A DNA stretch of 50,223 nt from positions 1 through 50,223 of the forward strand of contig CAKZNC010000101.1 of NCBI GenBank assembly GCA_937129385.1, given 5' to 3'. Of this stretch, positions 17,495-25,505 are shown piece after piece. This DNA is from an uncultured Bacteroidota bacterium. Its GTDB lineage: Bacteria > Bacteroidota > Bacteroidia > Bacteroidales > GCA-2748055. How positions within the stretch are numbered: the first letter of the stretch is position 1; the number at the start of each line of letters is the position of its first letter. A program made the translations under genes and the position numbers. Under the pieces are notes generated by a model. That model worked only from the letters and a program-made list of their open reading frames with translations. It made no database searches and had not been told where the DNA came from.

Positions 17495-18004
17495 ATGTCC
17501 CGGGATGATCATATTGCAACCCTTATCAAACCTCACGGTTTCAAGGGTGGAATGGTGATCAGGGGAGCAGCCGGAGATCTTCAAAAACTCAGGAAAGGGA
17601 CGCCGTTGTTCATCGGTATATCGGAACAACGGGTCCCTTTTTTTATTGAATCATTTGACCCGGATCCCACTTCGGAGAGCGGGATCATCAAGCTCGAATT
17701 TATCGATTCCGAGATCGAAGCAAGAAATTTTACCGGTCTTAAGGTGTATGCTGAATTGAAACCGGCCAGTGCTGCGTCGGAGAATGCACATGGATCCGGA
17801 TTGATTGGTTTTACGGTCACCGATAAAGGTTCAGGAAGGGTACTCAGCGTTGCTGACTTCCTGGATCAACCTGAAAATCCGCTGCTTGTCCTGGACCATG
17901 CAGGTGAGGAAATTCTCCTTCCTTTGAATGCAGATTATATCCTTGCGGTGCATACTGGTGAAAGGAAGATCGAAGTTGATTTTCCCGAAGGTTACTTCGA
18001 TTGA
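17495..18004 (+). CDS. rimM: 16S rRNA processing protein RimM
   Basis: RimM binds S19 and helps maturation of the head of the 30S subunit. The 169-residue protein has the N-terminal RimM barrel (ATLIKPHGFKGGMVIRG, then PLFIGISEQRVPFFIESF) and a C-terminal PRC-barrel-like domain (LIGFTVTDKGSGRVLSV to EILLPLNADYILAVHTGERKIEVDFPEGYFD). The ending with PEGY is typical. It is in an operon with rpsP. The usual trmD and rplS do not follow; the convergent tsaC begins about 100 bp later. No clear terminator was found in that gap. Confidence 0.93.
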   Translation: MSRDDHIATLIKPHGFKGGMVIRGAAGDLQKLRKGTPLFIGISEQRVPFFIESFDPDPTSESGIIKLEFIDSEIEARNFTGLKVYAELKPASAASENAHGSGLIGFTVTDKGSGRVLSVADFLDQPENPLLVLDHAGEEILLPLNADYILAVHTGERKIEVDFPEGYFD

Positions 18005-18106
18005 GTCAGGCCGGCAAGGTTCATCTTAAAACGTCGGAAATATCCCGCTTGAAAGAGGTGGAAGAAAGATTCATCCTCCGTATGCTGAAAAGCTCACTCC
18101 GGCCAC

Positions 18107-18670
18107 CTATTTTCTGAGAATCTCAATCTGACCGCCTGTTCCCAGCCTGATCACGGAAGAGGGACTGGCCCTGTGCAGATCATCCTGCCGCCATTTCACC
18201 ACGTAATCGGCCTTCTCCAGGATCTCAGCGTCGATCTCATCAAAGAGTGCAGGGGAGGGGTGGCCCGACAGGTTGGCGGATGTGGAGACAATGGGTTTCC
18301 TGAAACGCCGGATCAGCTCACTGCAAAAATCATCGCCGGTCACCCGTATGCCCATTGACCCGTCTCCCGCAACAAGATTTTTCGCAAGGTTCTTCGCACC
18401 CGGGTAAATGACCGTCATCGGATTGGCAGCAGCATCGAGAAGCTCCCATGCGATCTCCGGAACCTGGTCGATATAGGATGACAACATGGACTCGGAATGC
18501 ACCAACACCAGCATGCTTTTTGAATCTTCACGCTGCTTGATGTCATATACACTTGCAACTGCTGCAGGATTTGTGGCATCACATCCTATGCCCCAGATGG
18601 TATCAGTCGGGTAGACAATGACCCCTCCATCTTTTAATACCTGCAGGGCTTGATGTAAATCTTCTGTCAT
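18107..18670 (-). CDS. tsaC: L-threonylcarbamoyladenylate synthase (Sua5/YciO/YrdC family)
   Basis: It makes threonylcarbamoyl-AMP from threonine, bicarbonate and ATP for the t6A modification at position 37 of ANN-decoding tRNAs. The 187-residue protein has the YrdC-fold landmarks VYPTDTIWGIGCDA, the basic KQREDSKSM motif and STSANLSGHPSP. It lacks the extra C-terminal Sua5 domain. Its ATG at 18670 overlaps the stop of the glycosyltransferase gene (ATGA), which decides the start over the slightly longer frame. It is the last gene of the dapD-glycosyltransferase-tsaC operon. YciO-type paralogues of unknown role cannot be wholly excluded. Confidence 0.88.
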   Translation of the reverse strand: MTEDLHQALQVLKDGGVIVYPTDTIWGIGCDATNPAAVASVYDIKQREDSKSMLVLVHSESMLSSYIDQVPEIAWELLDAAANPMTVIYPGAKNLAKNLVAGDGSMGIRVTGDDFCSELIRRFRKPIVSTSANLSGHPSPALFDEIDAEILEKADYVVKWRQDDLHRASPSSVIRLGTGGQIEILRK

Positions 18671-19785
18671 GAAAGGCACTCATTATATACATTATACAAT
18701 TCCGGAATGATATTTTCAAGCCTGAACTTGAGGGCATGCTGTTTTCCCTGTTTCACGAGCAAGTCTGCAAAGGAGCTGTCATCCAGGATCTGCCGGATGG
18801 CCTCTGCCAGCTGATCCGGATTCCCGGGTTCCACAAGGAGTCCGCCATCACCAGCTGTCTCTTCCAGGCACCCCCCTTTTGAGGTGATCACGGGGATCCC
18901 TGAATTCAGCGCCTCCAATACAGGGATGCCAAATCCTTCATAGCTGCTGGGGTAGATAAATATGCTTGCCTGCTGATATATGGCCGGGAGGTCATGATTT
19001 TCGATCTCGTGCAGGAGATGGATATTCTTCAAATCATTTTTATCCATATATTCACGGATCTTACTGAAATACCCGGTTTTCCTGCCCACGGCAACGAGCG
19101 GGATGTCAATGCCGTGTTCATGGAGGGCCCTGATGATGGTCAGTAGGTTTTTTCGTTCCTCGATGGTGCCAACATAGAGCAGGTACTGACCGGGAAGATC
19201 GTATTTCTTCCTGGTGTGTTCGAGCGTTTCCGCACCTGCTTGCTCATAGAACCATGGATTACAACCCTGACCCACTACCCGCACCCTGTCAGGATCAGCA
19301 CCAAGCAATTCGATCAGGTCATCCCCGGTCTGCCTGCTCACTGCAATGATCCTGTCGGCATTATCAACGGCATGACGGGTCTTTTTCCTGTAGATGGCTC
19401 GGTCGGCTGCCGGGTAAAATTCAGGCAACCGCATAAAGATCAGGTCATGGATCGTTACCACGCTGCTGATCTTGCGTTTCCTGAGGCCGGATGGAATCTC
19501 GTTCGAAAGTCCGTGGTAAAGTTCCACGCCATCTTTTTTAAGCTGTGCCGTTATCCCGGTTGTTCTCCACCACCCATTGAATCGCTTGTGGAGAAAAGTG
19601 CCTGGCAGACGCACATCCGTTCCCGCGGGAGCACTGTAATACCTGTTTTCACCCTTCGAAGGAGTATACAACGAGTAGCTGTTTACTGGGTACGTCCGAC
19701 TCAATGCATTGATCATGGTCCGGCTGTAATTTCCCAGCCCGGTATTGTTCAGAAAGGCTCTTTTGGCATCGAACGCAATGTGCAT
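18667..19785 (-). CDS. Glycosyltransferase family 4 protein
   Basis: A 372-residue GT-B fold enzyme that transfers a sugar from a nucleotide sugar. The N-terminal half has NNTGLGNYSRTMINAL and ELYHGLSNEIP. The C-terminal Rossmann half has LLYVGTIEERKNLLTIIRA and the conserved EGFGIPVLEALNSG (the E-x7-E donor-binding motif). No membrane segment is seen. Its ATG overlaps the dapD stop by one base and its stop overlaps tsaC, so the three genes are translationally coupled. The acceptor is unknown, and the neighbours do not suggest a polysaccharide cluster. Confidence 0.88.
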   Translation of the reverse strand: MHIAFDAKRAFLNNTGLGNYSRTMINALSRTYPVNSYSLYTPSKGENRYYSAPAGTDVRLPGTFLHKRFNGWWRTTGITAQLKKDGVELYHGLSNEIPSGLRKRKISSVVTIHDLIFMRLPEFYPAADRAIYRKKTRHAVDNADRIIAVSRQTGDDLIELLGADPDRVRVVGQGCNPWFYEQAGAETLEHTRKKYDLPGQYLLYVGTIEERKNLLTIIRALHEHGIDIPLVAVGRKTGYFSKIREYMDKNDLKNIHLLHEIENHDLPAIYQQASIFIYPSSYEGFGIPVLEALNSGIPVITSKGGCLEETAGDGGLLVEPGNPDQLAEAIRQILDDSSFADLLVKQGKQHALKFRLENIIPELYNVYNECLS

Positions 19786-20597
19786 CACACGGCTACATTA
19801 TATTCACGCAGGGCATCATTAAGGGAGGTTTTCAGATCCGTAGAGGGTTTGCGTTTTCCAACGATCAGGGCGCATGCCACCTGGTAATCACCCGCGGGAA
19901 AGGACTTTGTGAATGTTCCGGGTATGACGACCGATCTTGCCGGTACAACGCCCCTGTGTTCGATAGGTTCCGGTCCGGATACATCAATGATCCTGGTCGA
20001 TTGGGTGATCACCACGTTGGCACCAAGTACCGCTTCTCGCTCCACCCTTACCCCTTCAACAACGATGCTTCGTGAACCAATGAAACAGTTGTCTTCAATG
20101 ATCACCGGGGCCGCCTGGACCGGTTCAAGGACTCCACCGATGCCCACACCACCGCTCAGGTGAACGTTTTTCCCGATCTGGGCACACGATCCCACGGTTG
20201 CCCAGGTATCCACCATTGTTCCCTCCTCAACATATGCCCCGATGTTTACGTAGGAGGGCATCATGATCACACCTTTAGAGATGTAAGCGCCGTGGCGTGC
20301 AATGGCATGGGGAACCACCCTGATCCCTTTTTCCCTGTACCCGCTTTTCAGTGGTATCTTATCGTGAAATTCAAAGGGAGGCACCTCAATGGTTTCCATT
20401 TTCCTGATCGGGAAATAGAGGATCACAGCCTTCTTCACCCAGTCATTGACCTGCCACTGGTCATCTTTTTTCTCGGCTACCCGCAGGCTGCCATCGTCCA
20501 GCATGGCAATGACTTCGGTAATGGTGTCCCGGACTTCCTTCTTTTTCAGGTTTTCCCTGTCTTCCCAGGCCTGTTCAATGATCTTCTTGTGTTCCAT
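19785..20597 (-). CDS. dapD: 2,3,4,5-tetrahydropyridine-2,6-dicarboxylate N-succinyltransferase
   Basis: DapD succinylates tetrahydrodipicolinate in the succinylase branch of the diaminopimelate/lysine pathway. The 270-residue protein has an N-terminal helical part and a left-handed parallel beta-helix of hexapeptide repeats (GAYISKGVIMMPSYVNIGAYVEEGTMVDTWATVGS, shown here as one continuous family block), followed by the GGVGIGGVLEPVQAAPVIIEDNCFIG region. Length and order are those of the family. It is the first gene of a three-gene operon. Confidence 0.94.
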   Translation of the reverse strand: MEHKKIIEQAWEDRENLKKKEVRDTITEVIAMLDDGSLRVAEKKDDQWQVNDWVKKAVILYFPIRKMETIEVPPFEFHDKIPLKSGYREKGIRVVPHAIARHGAYISKGVIMMPSYVNIGAYVEEGTMVDTWATVGSCAQIGKNVHLSGGVGIGGVLEPVQAAPVIIEDNCFIGSRSIVVEGVRVEREAVLGANVVITQSTRIIDVSGPEPIEHRGVVPARSVVIPGTFTKSFPAGDYQVACALIVGKRKPSTDLKTSLNDALREYNVAV

Positions 20598-20620
20598 GTG
20601 ATCCTGTTTTTATTCAGCCG

Positions 20621-20652
20621 TGAAATTAACTAAAATAATTACACTGCTCAAA
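20621..20652 (-). promoter_or_regulatory. Candidate promoter of the dapD operon
   Basis: Minus-strand TTTG (20652-20649), 20 bp, then TAATTTCA (20628-20621), which matches six of eight consensus positions. The spacing is right and the box lies about 24 bases before the dapD ATG, but the -7 match is weak. Confidence 0.4.
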
Positions 20653-20712
20653 CCCGAAGCACGGTTAACGGGGCTGAGAGCTTCCTCCATGCACGATCTC
20701 CGACAACGTCCT

Positions 20713-20726
20713 GCAGTCATGACTGC
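20713..20726. repeat. 14-bp perfect palindrome between znuB and dapD
   Basis: GCAGTCATGACTGC is its own reverse complement. It lies about 45 bp after the znuB stop and 115 bp upstream of the dapD start. It could be an operator; no second copy was noticed in the window. Confidence 0.35.
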
Positions 20727-20770
20727 TACACTGAAAGCAGGGCGTGATCAGATGCTGTACGGTATCAGCT

Positions 20771-21610
20771 TTACACCTGTGAGACGGACCTGCGGTTATT
20801 TTTTCTATAGAGCGTCCTGAACAGCCTTGCAAACAGGTAGATCAATACCAGACTGAAGATGATCGTGGCTCCCGATGGGATATCCAGGTAATAGGATGTA
20901 TACAGACCGATTACAGCTCCCGAAAAACCGATGAGGACCGACCAGGCCATGATCCTGCCAAAACTGCTGGTGAAAAGGTTGGCGGTATTCTGTGGAATCG
21001 TCAGCAAACTCAGCACGAGGATGATCCCCGCCACACGAATACTCAGCACAATGGTGAGGGCCACCAGGACGATCAGCAGGTAATTGATGAACATCACGGG
21101 GATCCCCCTGGTCCGGGCAAACTGCTCGTCAAACGACACATAGAGGATCACCCGGTAGAGGAGAACAAATACAAGGACCACGATCAGCGTTAACGTCAGC
21201 ATCAGTGCAAGGTCGACCGTGGTCACAGTGATGATGCTTCCGAAAAGGAAACTCATCAGGTTGGGTGAGTACCCCGGTGTCAGGTAAATGAAGATGATAC
21301 CGATGGCCATACCCAGCGACCACATTACTGCGATCAGTGAGTCGTTCCTGATCAGCTTTCGTCTTGTGAGATTTTCCGTGGTCAGCGCTGCGATCAATGC
21401 AAATACCGCCGCGCCTGCCATCGGGGGCCAGCCAAAAAAGTAGGCGATACCCACTCCTCCAAAAGAGGCATGGGTGATCCCGCCGCTGATGAATACCATT
21501 CTCCTTGCAACGATATAGGTACCGATCAATCCGCACGATACCGCCATCAGCAGTGCAGCGAAAAATGCGTTACTGAAGAAATCATATTGAAACAATCCGA
21601 TCATTTCCAT
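20771..21610 (-). CDS. znuB: Metal ABC transporter permease (ZnuB/MntB type)
   Basis: The membrane channel subunit of a zinc- or manganese-type ABC importer, 279 residues with about eight hydrophobic helices. Family marks are SCGLIGTYIVARRMVFISGGITHASFGGVG near the N terminus and the cytoplasmic coupling region ending VAGIILVLSLLTIPQNTA. It is the last gene of the fur-yidD-znuA-znuC-znuB operon, 3 bp after znuC. Metal specificity is inferred from the neighbours, not from this sequence. Confidence 0.9.
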   Translation of the reverse strand: MEMIGLFQYDFFSNAFFAALLMAVSCGLIGTYIVARRMVFISGGITHASFGGVGIAYFFGWPPMAGAAVFALIAALTTENLTRRKLIRNDSLIAVMWSLGMAIGIIFIYLTPGYSPNLMSFLFGSIITVTTVDLALMLTLTLIVVLVFVLLYRVILYVSFDEQFARTRGIPVMFINYLLIVLVALTIVLSIRVAGIILVLSLLTIPQNTANLFTSSFGRIMAWSVLIGFSGAVIGLYTSYYLDIPSGATIIFSLVLIYLFARLFRTLYRKNNRRSVSQV

Positions 21611-21613
21611 GGC

Positions 21614-22357
21614 TTAGTGTTTGTGATCTTCCATGACACGATGTGGAACGGGTCCATGGGCGACCAGCTCGATCGGACAGTTGTACACCCTGAGCTGTTC
21701 ATTCGTTATCTGGTTGGAATTGTGAAAATGCAGGTTGCCATTCACACAGGCGATCGATTTGATGTACGGTGAGATCATCCCCACGTCATGCGATACCAAT
21801 AGAATGGCCATTTTTTTGTTCAGTTCGACAAGCAGTTTATAAAGCTCCTGCTCAAAGCGGTTGTCTACGTATGTATTTGGTTCATCAAGGATCAGCAGGC
21901 GGGGTGATGAAATAATCGCCCTGCCCAGCATGGTACGCTGGAGTTCACCGCCGGATAATTCCCCGATCGGCCGGTTGTGCAAGCCCGAGACCCCAACGGA
22001 TTCAAGCACCTCGCTTACCCGCTGCTGGAATCCCCTTTTTCTCTTCACACCCTGACCAAGTCCTTCTGCAAGGCCCGACATCACCACATTTGAAACCGTA
22101 ATGGGAAACTGGTCATCGAACTGGTTGACCTGGGGCAGGTACCCGATCTCATTCATTGGGATATTCCTTTTGATCGTCCCGGAGGCCGGCTTCAGAAGCC
22201 CCAGGATCAGTTTCAACAAAGTGGTCTTCCCACCGCCGTTGGGACCGATCACACCTGTAAAGTCGTCCGGGGCGATGTCCAGGTCTACCTCCCTGAGTAC
22301 GTTTTTTCCTGAATAGGAAGCAGAAACACCCTTCAATGTGAGCAGCGGTTCTTTCAT
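21614..22357 (-). CDS. znuC: Metal ABC transporter ATP-binding protein (ZnuC/MntA type)
   Basis: The 247-residue ATPase has a Walker A GPNGGGKTTLLK, the signature LSGGELQRTMLGRA, a Walker B LLILDEPN and the switch histidine in LLVSHDVG. The signature helix and the YLPQVNQFD Q-loop are those of the metal-uptake branch. The frame extends upstream, but ATG 22357 overlaps the znuA stop as ATGA, which decides the start. The C terminus is histidine-containing (HGPVPHRVMEDHKH). Confidence 0.92.
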   Translation of the reverse strand: MKEPLLTLKGVSASYSGKNVLREVDLDIAPDDFTGVIGPNGGGKTTLLKLILGLLKPASGTIKRNIPMNEIGYLPQVNQFDDQFPITVSNVVMSGLAEGLGQGVKRKRGFQQRVSEVLESVGVSGLHNRPIGELSGGELQRTMLGRAIISSPRLLILDEPNTYVDNRFEQELYKLLVELNKKMAILLVSHDVGMISPYIKSIACVNGNLHFHNSNQITNEQLRVYNCPIELVAHGPVPHRVMEDHKH

Positions 22358-23238
22358 TGCAGGTTCTCTTTCAGTTTTGCAGCGATGAATAGCATTTGCG
22401 CATACCACTCCGGGTCCAGCGGGTTGATCTGAACGATCTCCGCATCGATCTCCCTTGCCAGGACTTCCGCATTCTTCTGGTCGAACTGCATCTGCAGGAA
22501 TACGACCCCGATATCGTGCGATCTTCCCATGTCGACCAACTTCTTCATATGCGAAGCAGATGGGGTTTTACCACCAAGCTCCAGCGGATGCTGCACCAGG
22601 TCATAGTCGCGTGCAAAATAGGACAGCGAGGGATGGTAGGTGAAGAAGTCACGGGAAGAGAGACCTTCAAGTTCCTCCCGGATCAGCATATCAAGGCTGT
22701 CCAGTTCACTGAGAAACGATGCAAGGTTGGTATCAAAGGTTTCCCTGTGTTCCGGGAATTCCGCGACAAGTGCTTCATGAATGTTTCTTGATATTATTTT
22801 GGCGTTGACCGGGGAAAGCCATGTATGGGGATCGATCCCTCCATGTTGGTGCCCTCCGGCAGCATGATCATGATCCTGCATCGTACCCTCCATGATCAGG
22901 TCCACCCCCCCGGAAAGATTGACCACCTTCATCTCCTGGTTTACCGACACCAGTTTTTCCATCCATGCCATCTCGAAACCGGTGTAGCCCATCTTCATAT
23001 AAAGAGAGGTGGACGATAAAGATGAAAGCTGTGCAGGGGTGGGTTCATAGGTGGCCGGACTGGCACCAGGGGGGATCATGATATTTATGCTGAACAGATC
23101 GCCTGCGATCCTGGTTACAAAATACTCCTGCGGTAGAATGCTGACAGCAATCGTGGTGCTGCCTGTTTCTGTGGATTTATTGTTGCAACCTGCGAGAAGC
23201 AGGGAACCCAATACCAGGATGATAAAACTTCTTCTCAT
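22354..23238 (-). CDS. znuA: Zinc-type ABC transporter substrate-binding lipoprotein
   Basis: A cluster A-I solute-binding protein, 294 residues, exported and lipid anchored (lipobox LLAGC, Cys18). It binds the metal in the periplasm and delivers it to ZnuBC. Family marks are [17 protein letters not shown], the [15 protein letters not shown] loop, and a histidine/acid-rich flexible loop ([13 protein letters not shown]) directly before DPHTWLSP. That loop favours zinc over manganese. Additional metal ligands are plausible in [13 protein letters not shown]. Its ATG overlaps the yidD stop (ATGA), and its stop overlaps znuC. Confidence 0.92.
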   Translation of the reverse strand: MRRSFIILVLGSLLLAGCNNKSTETGSTTIAVSILPQEYFVTRIAGDLFSINIMIPPGASPATYEPTPAQLSSLSSTSLYMKMGYTGFEMAWMEKLVSVNQEMKVVNLSGGVDLIMEGTMQDHDHAAGGHQHGGIDPHTWLSPVNAKIISRNIHEALVAEFPEHRETFDTNLASFLSELDSLDMLIREELEGLSSRDFFTYHPSLSYFARDYDLVQHPLELGGKTPSASHMKKLVDMGRSHDIGVVFLQMQFDQKNAEVLAREIDAEIVQINPLDPEWYAQMLFIAAKLKENLQ

Positions 23239-23546
23239 TTCGATTTGTATTTTTTAAATTTGATTAAAGGGGTTCCCCTTGGTGGGACAGGATCATATCC
23301 GTGACCTCCCCAGGGATGACAACTGAGGATCCTGCGTGTGCCCATGATCAGCCCCTTGATCGGTCCATGGACCTTCAGGGCTTCGATCGCGTAACTGGAA
23401 CAGGTCGGTTCATACCGACAGGTTCCGGGAAACATGGGTGAGATCACCCACTGGTAGATCTTAACTGGAATGATCAACAAAAATGCCAGTCCTGCCCGTA
23501 TCCATTTAACCAGGTAAAAACGATTTATTTTATCTGTGAATGACAC
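23235..23546 (-). CDS. yidD: Membrane protein insertion efficiency factor YidD
   Basis: YidD is a small inner-membrane-associated protein that aids YidC-dependent insertion. The diagnostic core is present: an amphipathic helix ([21 protein letters not shown], given only as a landmark), [15 protein letters not shown] and [16 protein letters not shown]. The open frame extends to 23756 and would overlap fur. A GTG at 23546, 13 bases after a GGAG, gives 103 residues, close to family size, and starts after the fur stop; GTG 23585 is an alternative. It is unusual for yidD to sit inside a metal-uptake operon; it normally lies near rnpA and yidC. Confidence 0.85.
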   Translation of the reverse strand: MSFTDKINRFYLVKWIRAGLAFLLIIPVKIYQWVISPMFPGTCRYEPTCSSYAIEALKVHGPIKGLIMGTRRILSCHPWGGHGYDPVPPRGTPLIKFKKYKSK

Positions 23547-23568
23547 CTGTTTAATACTTCTCCATTCA

Positions 23569-23979
23569 TTAACGGCATTTGTCACATCGTCCAATGACCA
23601 GGAACTGGTTCTCCTCCCTGGTAAATCCATCAGGAAGTTTAAAATCATCGACCAGGTTGTCTTTGAGACAAAACAGCCGGTCACATACCGAACACTTGAA
23701 ATGGATGTGATCTTTTCTGTGTTGCCCCTCCTCTGGATGAACCGATGAAAGGGCATATTTTACCTCGTGGTCGATGATGATACGCTGAACCAGCTTCTTT
23801 TCAAACAATGAATTCAGGGTTCTGTAGACCGTGGAAATGTCGCAGCGTTCCGACATACGGTTGCATATTTCCTTTCCCGACATGGGTATCCTGGCGCTGT
23901 ACAGTGTGTCCAGGATGCTAACCCTGGTACGCGTCCTGCTCAATCCATTGGTATGTAACAATGTTTCCGGATTCATCAT
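23569..23979 (-). CDS. Fur-family metalloregulator (Zur-like)
   Basis: A 136-residue metal-dependent repressor. It has the winged-helix part ([34 protein letters not shown]) and the dimerisation part with two CxxC zinc sites (CSVC and CDKC) and HIHFKC. It leads an operon with znuABC, which suggests a zinc-uptake regulator (Zur) rather than an iron regulator, but specificity is inferred. The start is one of two adjacent ATG codons (23979 or 23976). A candidate operator lies 3 bp upstream, so it is probably autoregulated. Confidence 0.88.
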   Translation of the reverse strand: MMNPETLLHTNGLSRTRTRVSILDTLYSARIPMSGKEICNRMSERCDISTVYRTLNSLFEKKLVQRIIIDHEVKYALSSVHPEEGQHRKDHIHFKCSVCDRLFCLKDNLVDDFKLPDGFTREENQFLVIGRCDKCR

Positions 23980-23981
23980 TA

Positions 23982-24004
23982 TTTGCAACTCGTTTGCAAA
24001 AATA
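23982..24004 (-). promoter_or_regulatory. Candidate operator and -7 box of the fur-yidD-znuACB operon
   Basis: A 19-bp inverted repeat, TTTGCAA-N5-TTGCAAA (23982-24000), overlaps a minus-strand TATTTTTG (24004-23997), a full match to the -7 consensus. No -33 TTTG is seen at the normal distance. A repressor on the repeat would cover the -7 box and the start of transcription, fitting autoregulation by the Fur-family product. Confidence 0.6.
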
Positions 24005-24118
24005 CGAAAAAATAATTTAAAGCTGTTCTAAAGCAGATTTTCTTCAAAATTGATTAATTTGGCGCTTTCAAAAATCGTACTTGAATTTATTGATTTACTA
24101 ATACTTAATACATTGGAA

Positions 24119-25348
24119 ATGAAAGAAGCTGTCGCAATACTTTGCGCGGGTGGTCCCGCACCGGGGATCAATACTGTGATCAGTTCGGTGACAAAGATTT
24201 TTATCAATAACGGCTACAACGTGATTGGTCTGAACGGCGGATATAAAAGTCTGTTTGCCGAAGAACCTGCATTTGAATATCTCGATTTTGATTATGCAGA
24301 CCAGATCTATAGCAGGGGAGGTTCTGCACTTAAAATGAGTCGCTACAAGCCAAGAGATGATGAGTTCTCTGTTGATTTCTTCAAGAAATACAAGGTGAAA
24401 TTGCTTGTAACCATCGGTGGTGATGATACTGCATCCACAGCAAACAGGCTGACCAAGTACCTGGCAAGTAAGAAACTGGATGTGAAAAACATCCATGTAC
24501 CCAAAACCATCGACAATGACCTTCCGCTTCCTGAAGGAACACCCACATTCGGGTATCATTCGGCAAAAGAGGAGGGTGTGCGTCTTGCAACCACCATCTA
24601 TGAAGATGCAAGGACCAGTGGAAACTGGTTTGTTGTTTCGGCCATGGGGCGTGAAGCCGGACACCTGGCCATGGGGATCGGTACCGCCACTCATTACCCG
24701 ATGATCATCATTCCTGAAATGTTCGATAAAACCAAGATCACTTTTGACAAGATCACCAAGCTCGTGATCAGCTCAATGGTCAAAAGGAGAATCCTGGGCA
24801 TCGATTACGGTGTGGCCATTATCAGCGAGGGTGTATTTCACTTCATGAGCGACAAGGAGATCATCGATACAGGTATCAATTTTACCTACGACGATCACGG
24901 TCATCCTGAACTTGGAAATGTGAGTAAATCACACATTTTCAACATGCTTACGCAACAGGAACTTAAAAATCTCCGCATCAAGGTAAAAAGTCGTCCCAAT
25001 GAAATGGGCTATGAACTCCGCTGTTGCCGTCCGGTGGCTTATGACCTTGCGTATGCAACCCGACTGGGATTGGGTGTATACAATCTTTTTGAGGCAGGAC
25101 ATACCGGCTGTATGATCATGATCAACAGGAATGCAGAGGTGAAGCCACTGTTCCTCAAAGATGTGGAAGACGACAAGGGGAAGGTGAAGCCTCGCCTGGT
25201 AGATGTCACTTCTCAGAATGTCCAGATGATCTTCAGGAACAATCTGCACTACCTGACCAAAGAGGATTACAGGGCTGCGAAGAAGTATGTAAAGAATCCG
25301 GAGGAGTATGATTTCTTCGAGATCCTGGAGTGGAATCAGAACGGATAA
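24119..25348 (+). CDS. 6-phosphofructokinase, pyrophosphate-type residues (first of two)
   Basis: Phosphorylates fructose 6-phosphate at C1 in glycolysis. The 409-residue protein has the phosphoryl-donor loop GGDDT and the substrate loop PKTIDND. In this family Asp in GGDD and Lys in PKT replace the glycines of ATP-dependent enzymes and mark pyrophosphate use, so a reversible PPi-dependent enzyme is likely. Other landmarks are AGGPAPGINTVI, GREAGHLAMGIG and AIISEGV. The frame opens upstream at 24050 but ATG 24119 (MKEAVAILCAGGPAPG) is the natural start. A terminator follows. The second PFK gene belongs to a visibly different subgroup. Confidence 0.9.
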   Translation: MKEAVAILCAGGPAPGINTVISSVTKIFINNGYNVIGLNGGYKSLFAEEPAFEYLDFDYADQIYSRGGSALKMSRYKPRDDEFSVDFFKKYKVKLLVTIGGDDTASTANRLTKYLASKKLDVKNIHVPKTIDNDLPLPEGTPTFGYHSAKEEGVRLATTIYEDARTSGNWFVVSAMGREAGHLAMGIGTATHYPMIIIPEMFDKTKITFDKITKLVISSMVKRRILGIDYGVAIISEGVFHFMSDKEIIDTGINFTYDDHGHPELGNVSKSHIFNMLTQQELKNLRIKVKSRPNEMGYELRCCRPVAYDLAYATRLGLGVYNLFEAGHTGCMIMINRNAEVKPLFLKDVEDDKGKVKPRLVDVTSQNVQMIFRNNLHYLTKEDYRAAKKYVKNPEEYDFFEILEWNQNG

Positions 25349-25371
25349 CAGGTCACCCGGAAGATAAATTG

Positions 25372-25400
25372 AGAGCGGTCGGCTGACCGCTCTTTTTTTT
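25372..25400 (+). terminator. Rho-independent terminator after the first PFK gene
   Basis: AGAGCGGTC (25372-25380), loop GGCT, GACCGCTCT (25385-25393), then a run of T: a perfect 9-bp GC-rich stem followed by at least seven T. It isolates the two PFK genes transcriptionally. Confidence 0.92.
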
Positions 25401-25505
25401 GCTTTTAATTATCAGAATCGCCGGCATCAGGGAGGAAAGAAATCCTGTTGCTGCTTGACATCAACCCAAGAATGTTCTATTTTTAAGACACAAAAACACG
25501 GACCC

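Noticed and set aside
16724-17629. 301-codon Ser/Phe-rich open frame on the minus strand
   Set aside because: It is the antisense shadow of the Glu/Ala/Lys repeat tail of rpsP; low complexity keeps the frame open.
20598-20770. Possible small gene between dapD and znuB
   Set aside because: The 66-codon frame there has no ribosome binding site, signal or family resemblance and overlaps the znuB end.
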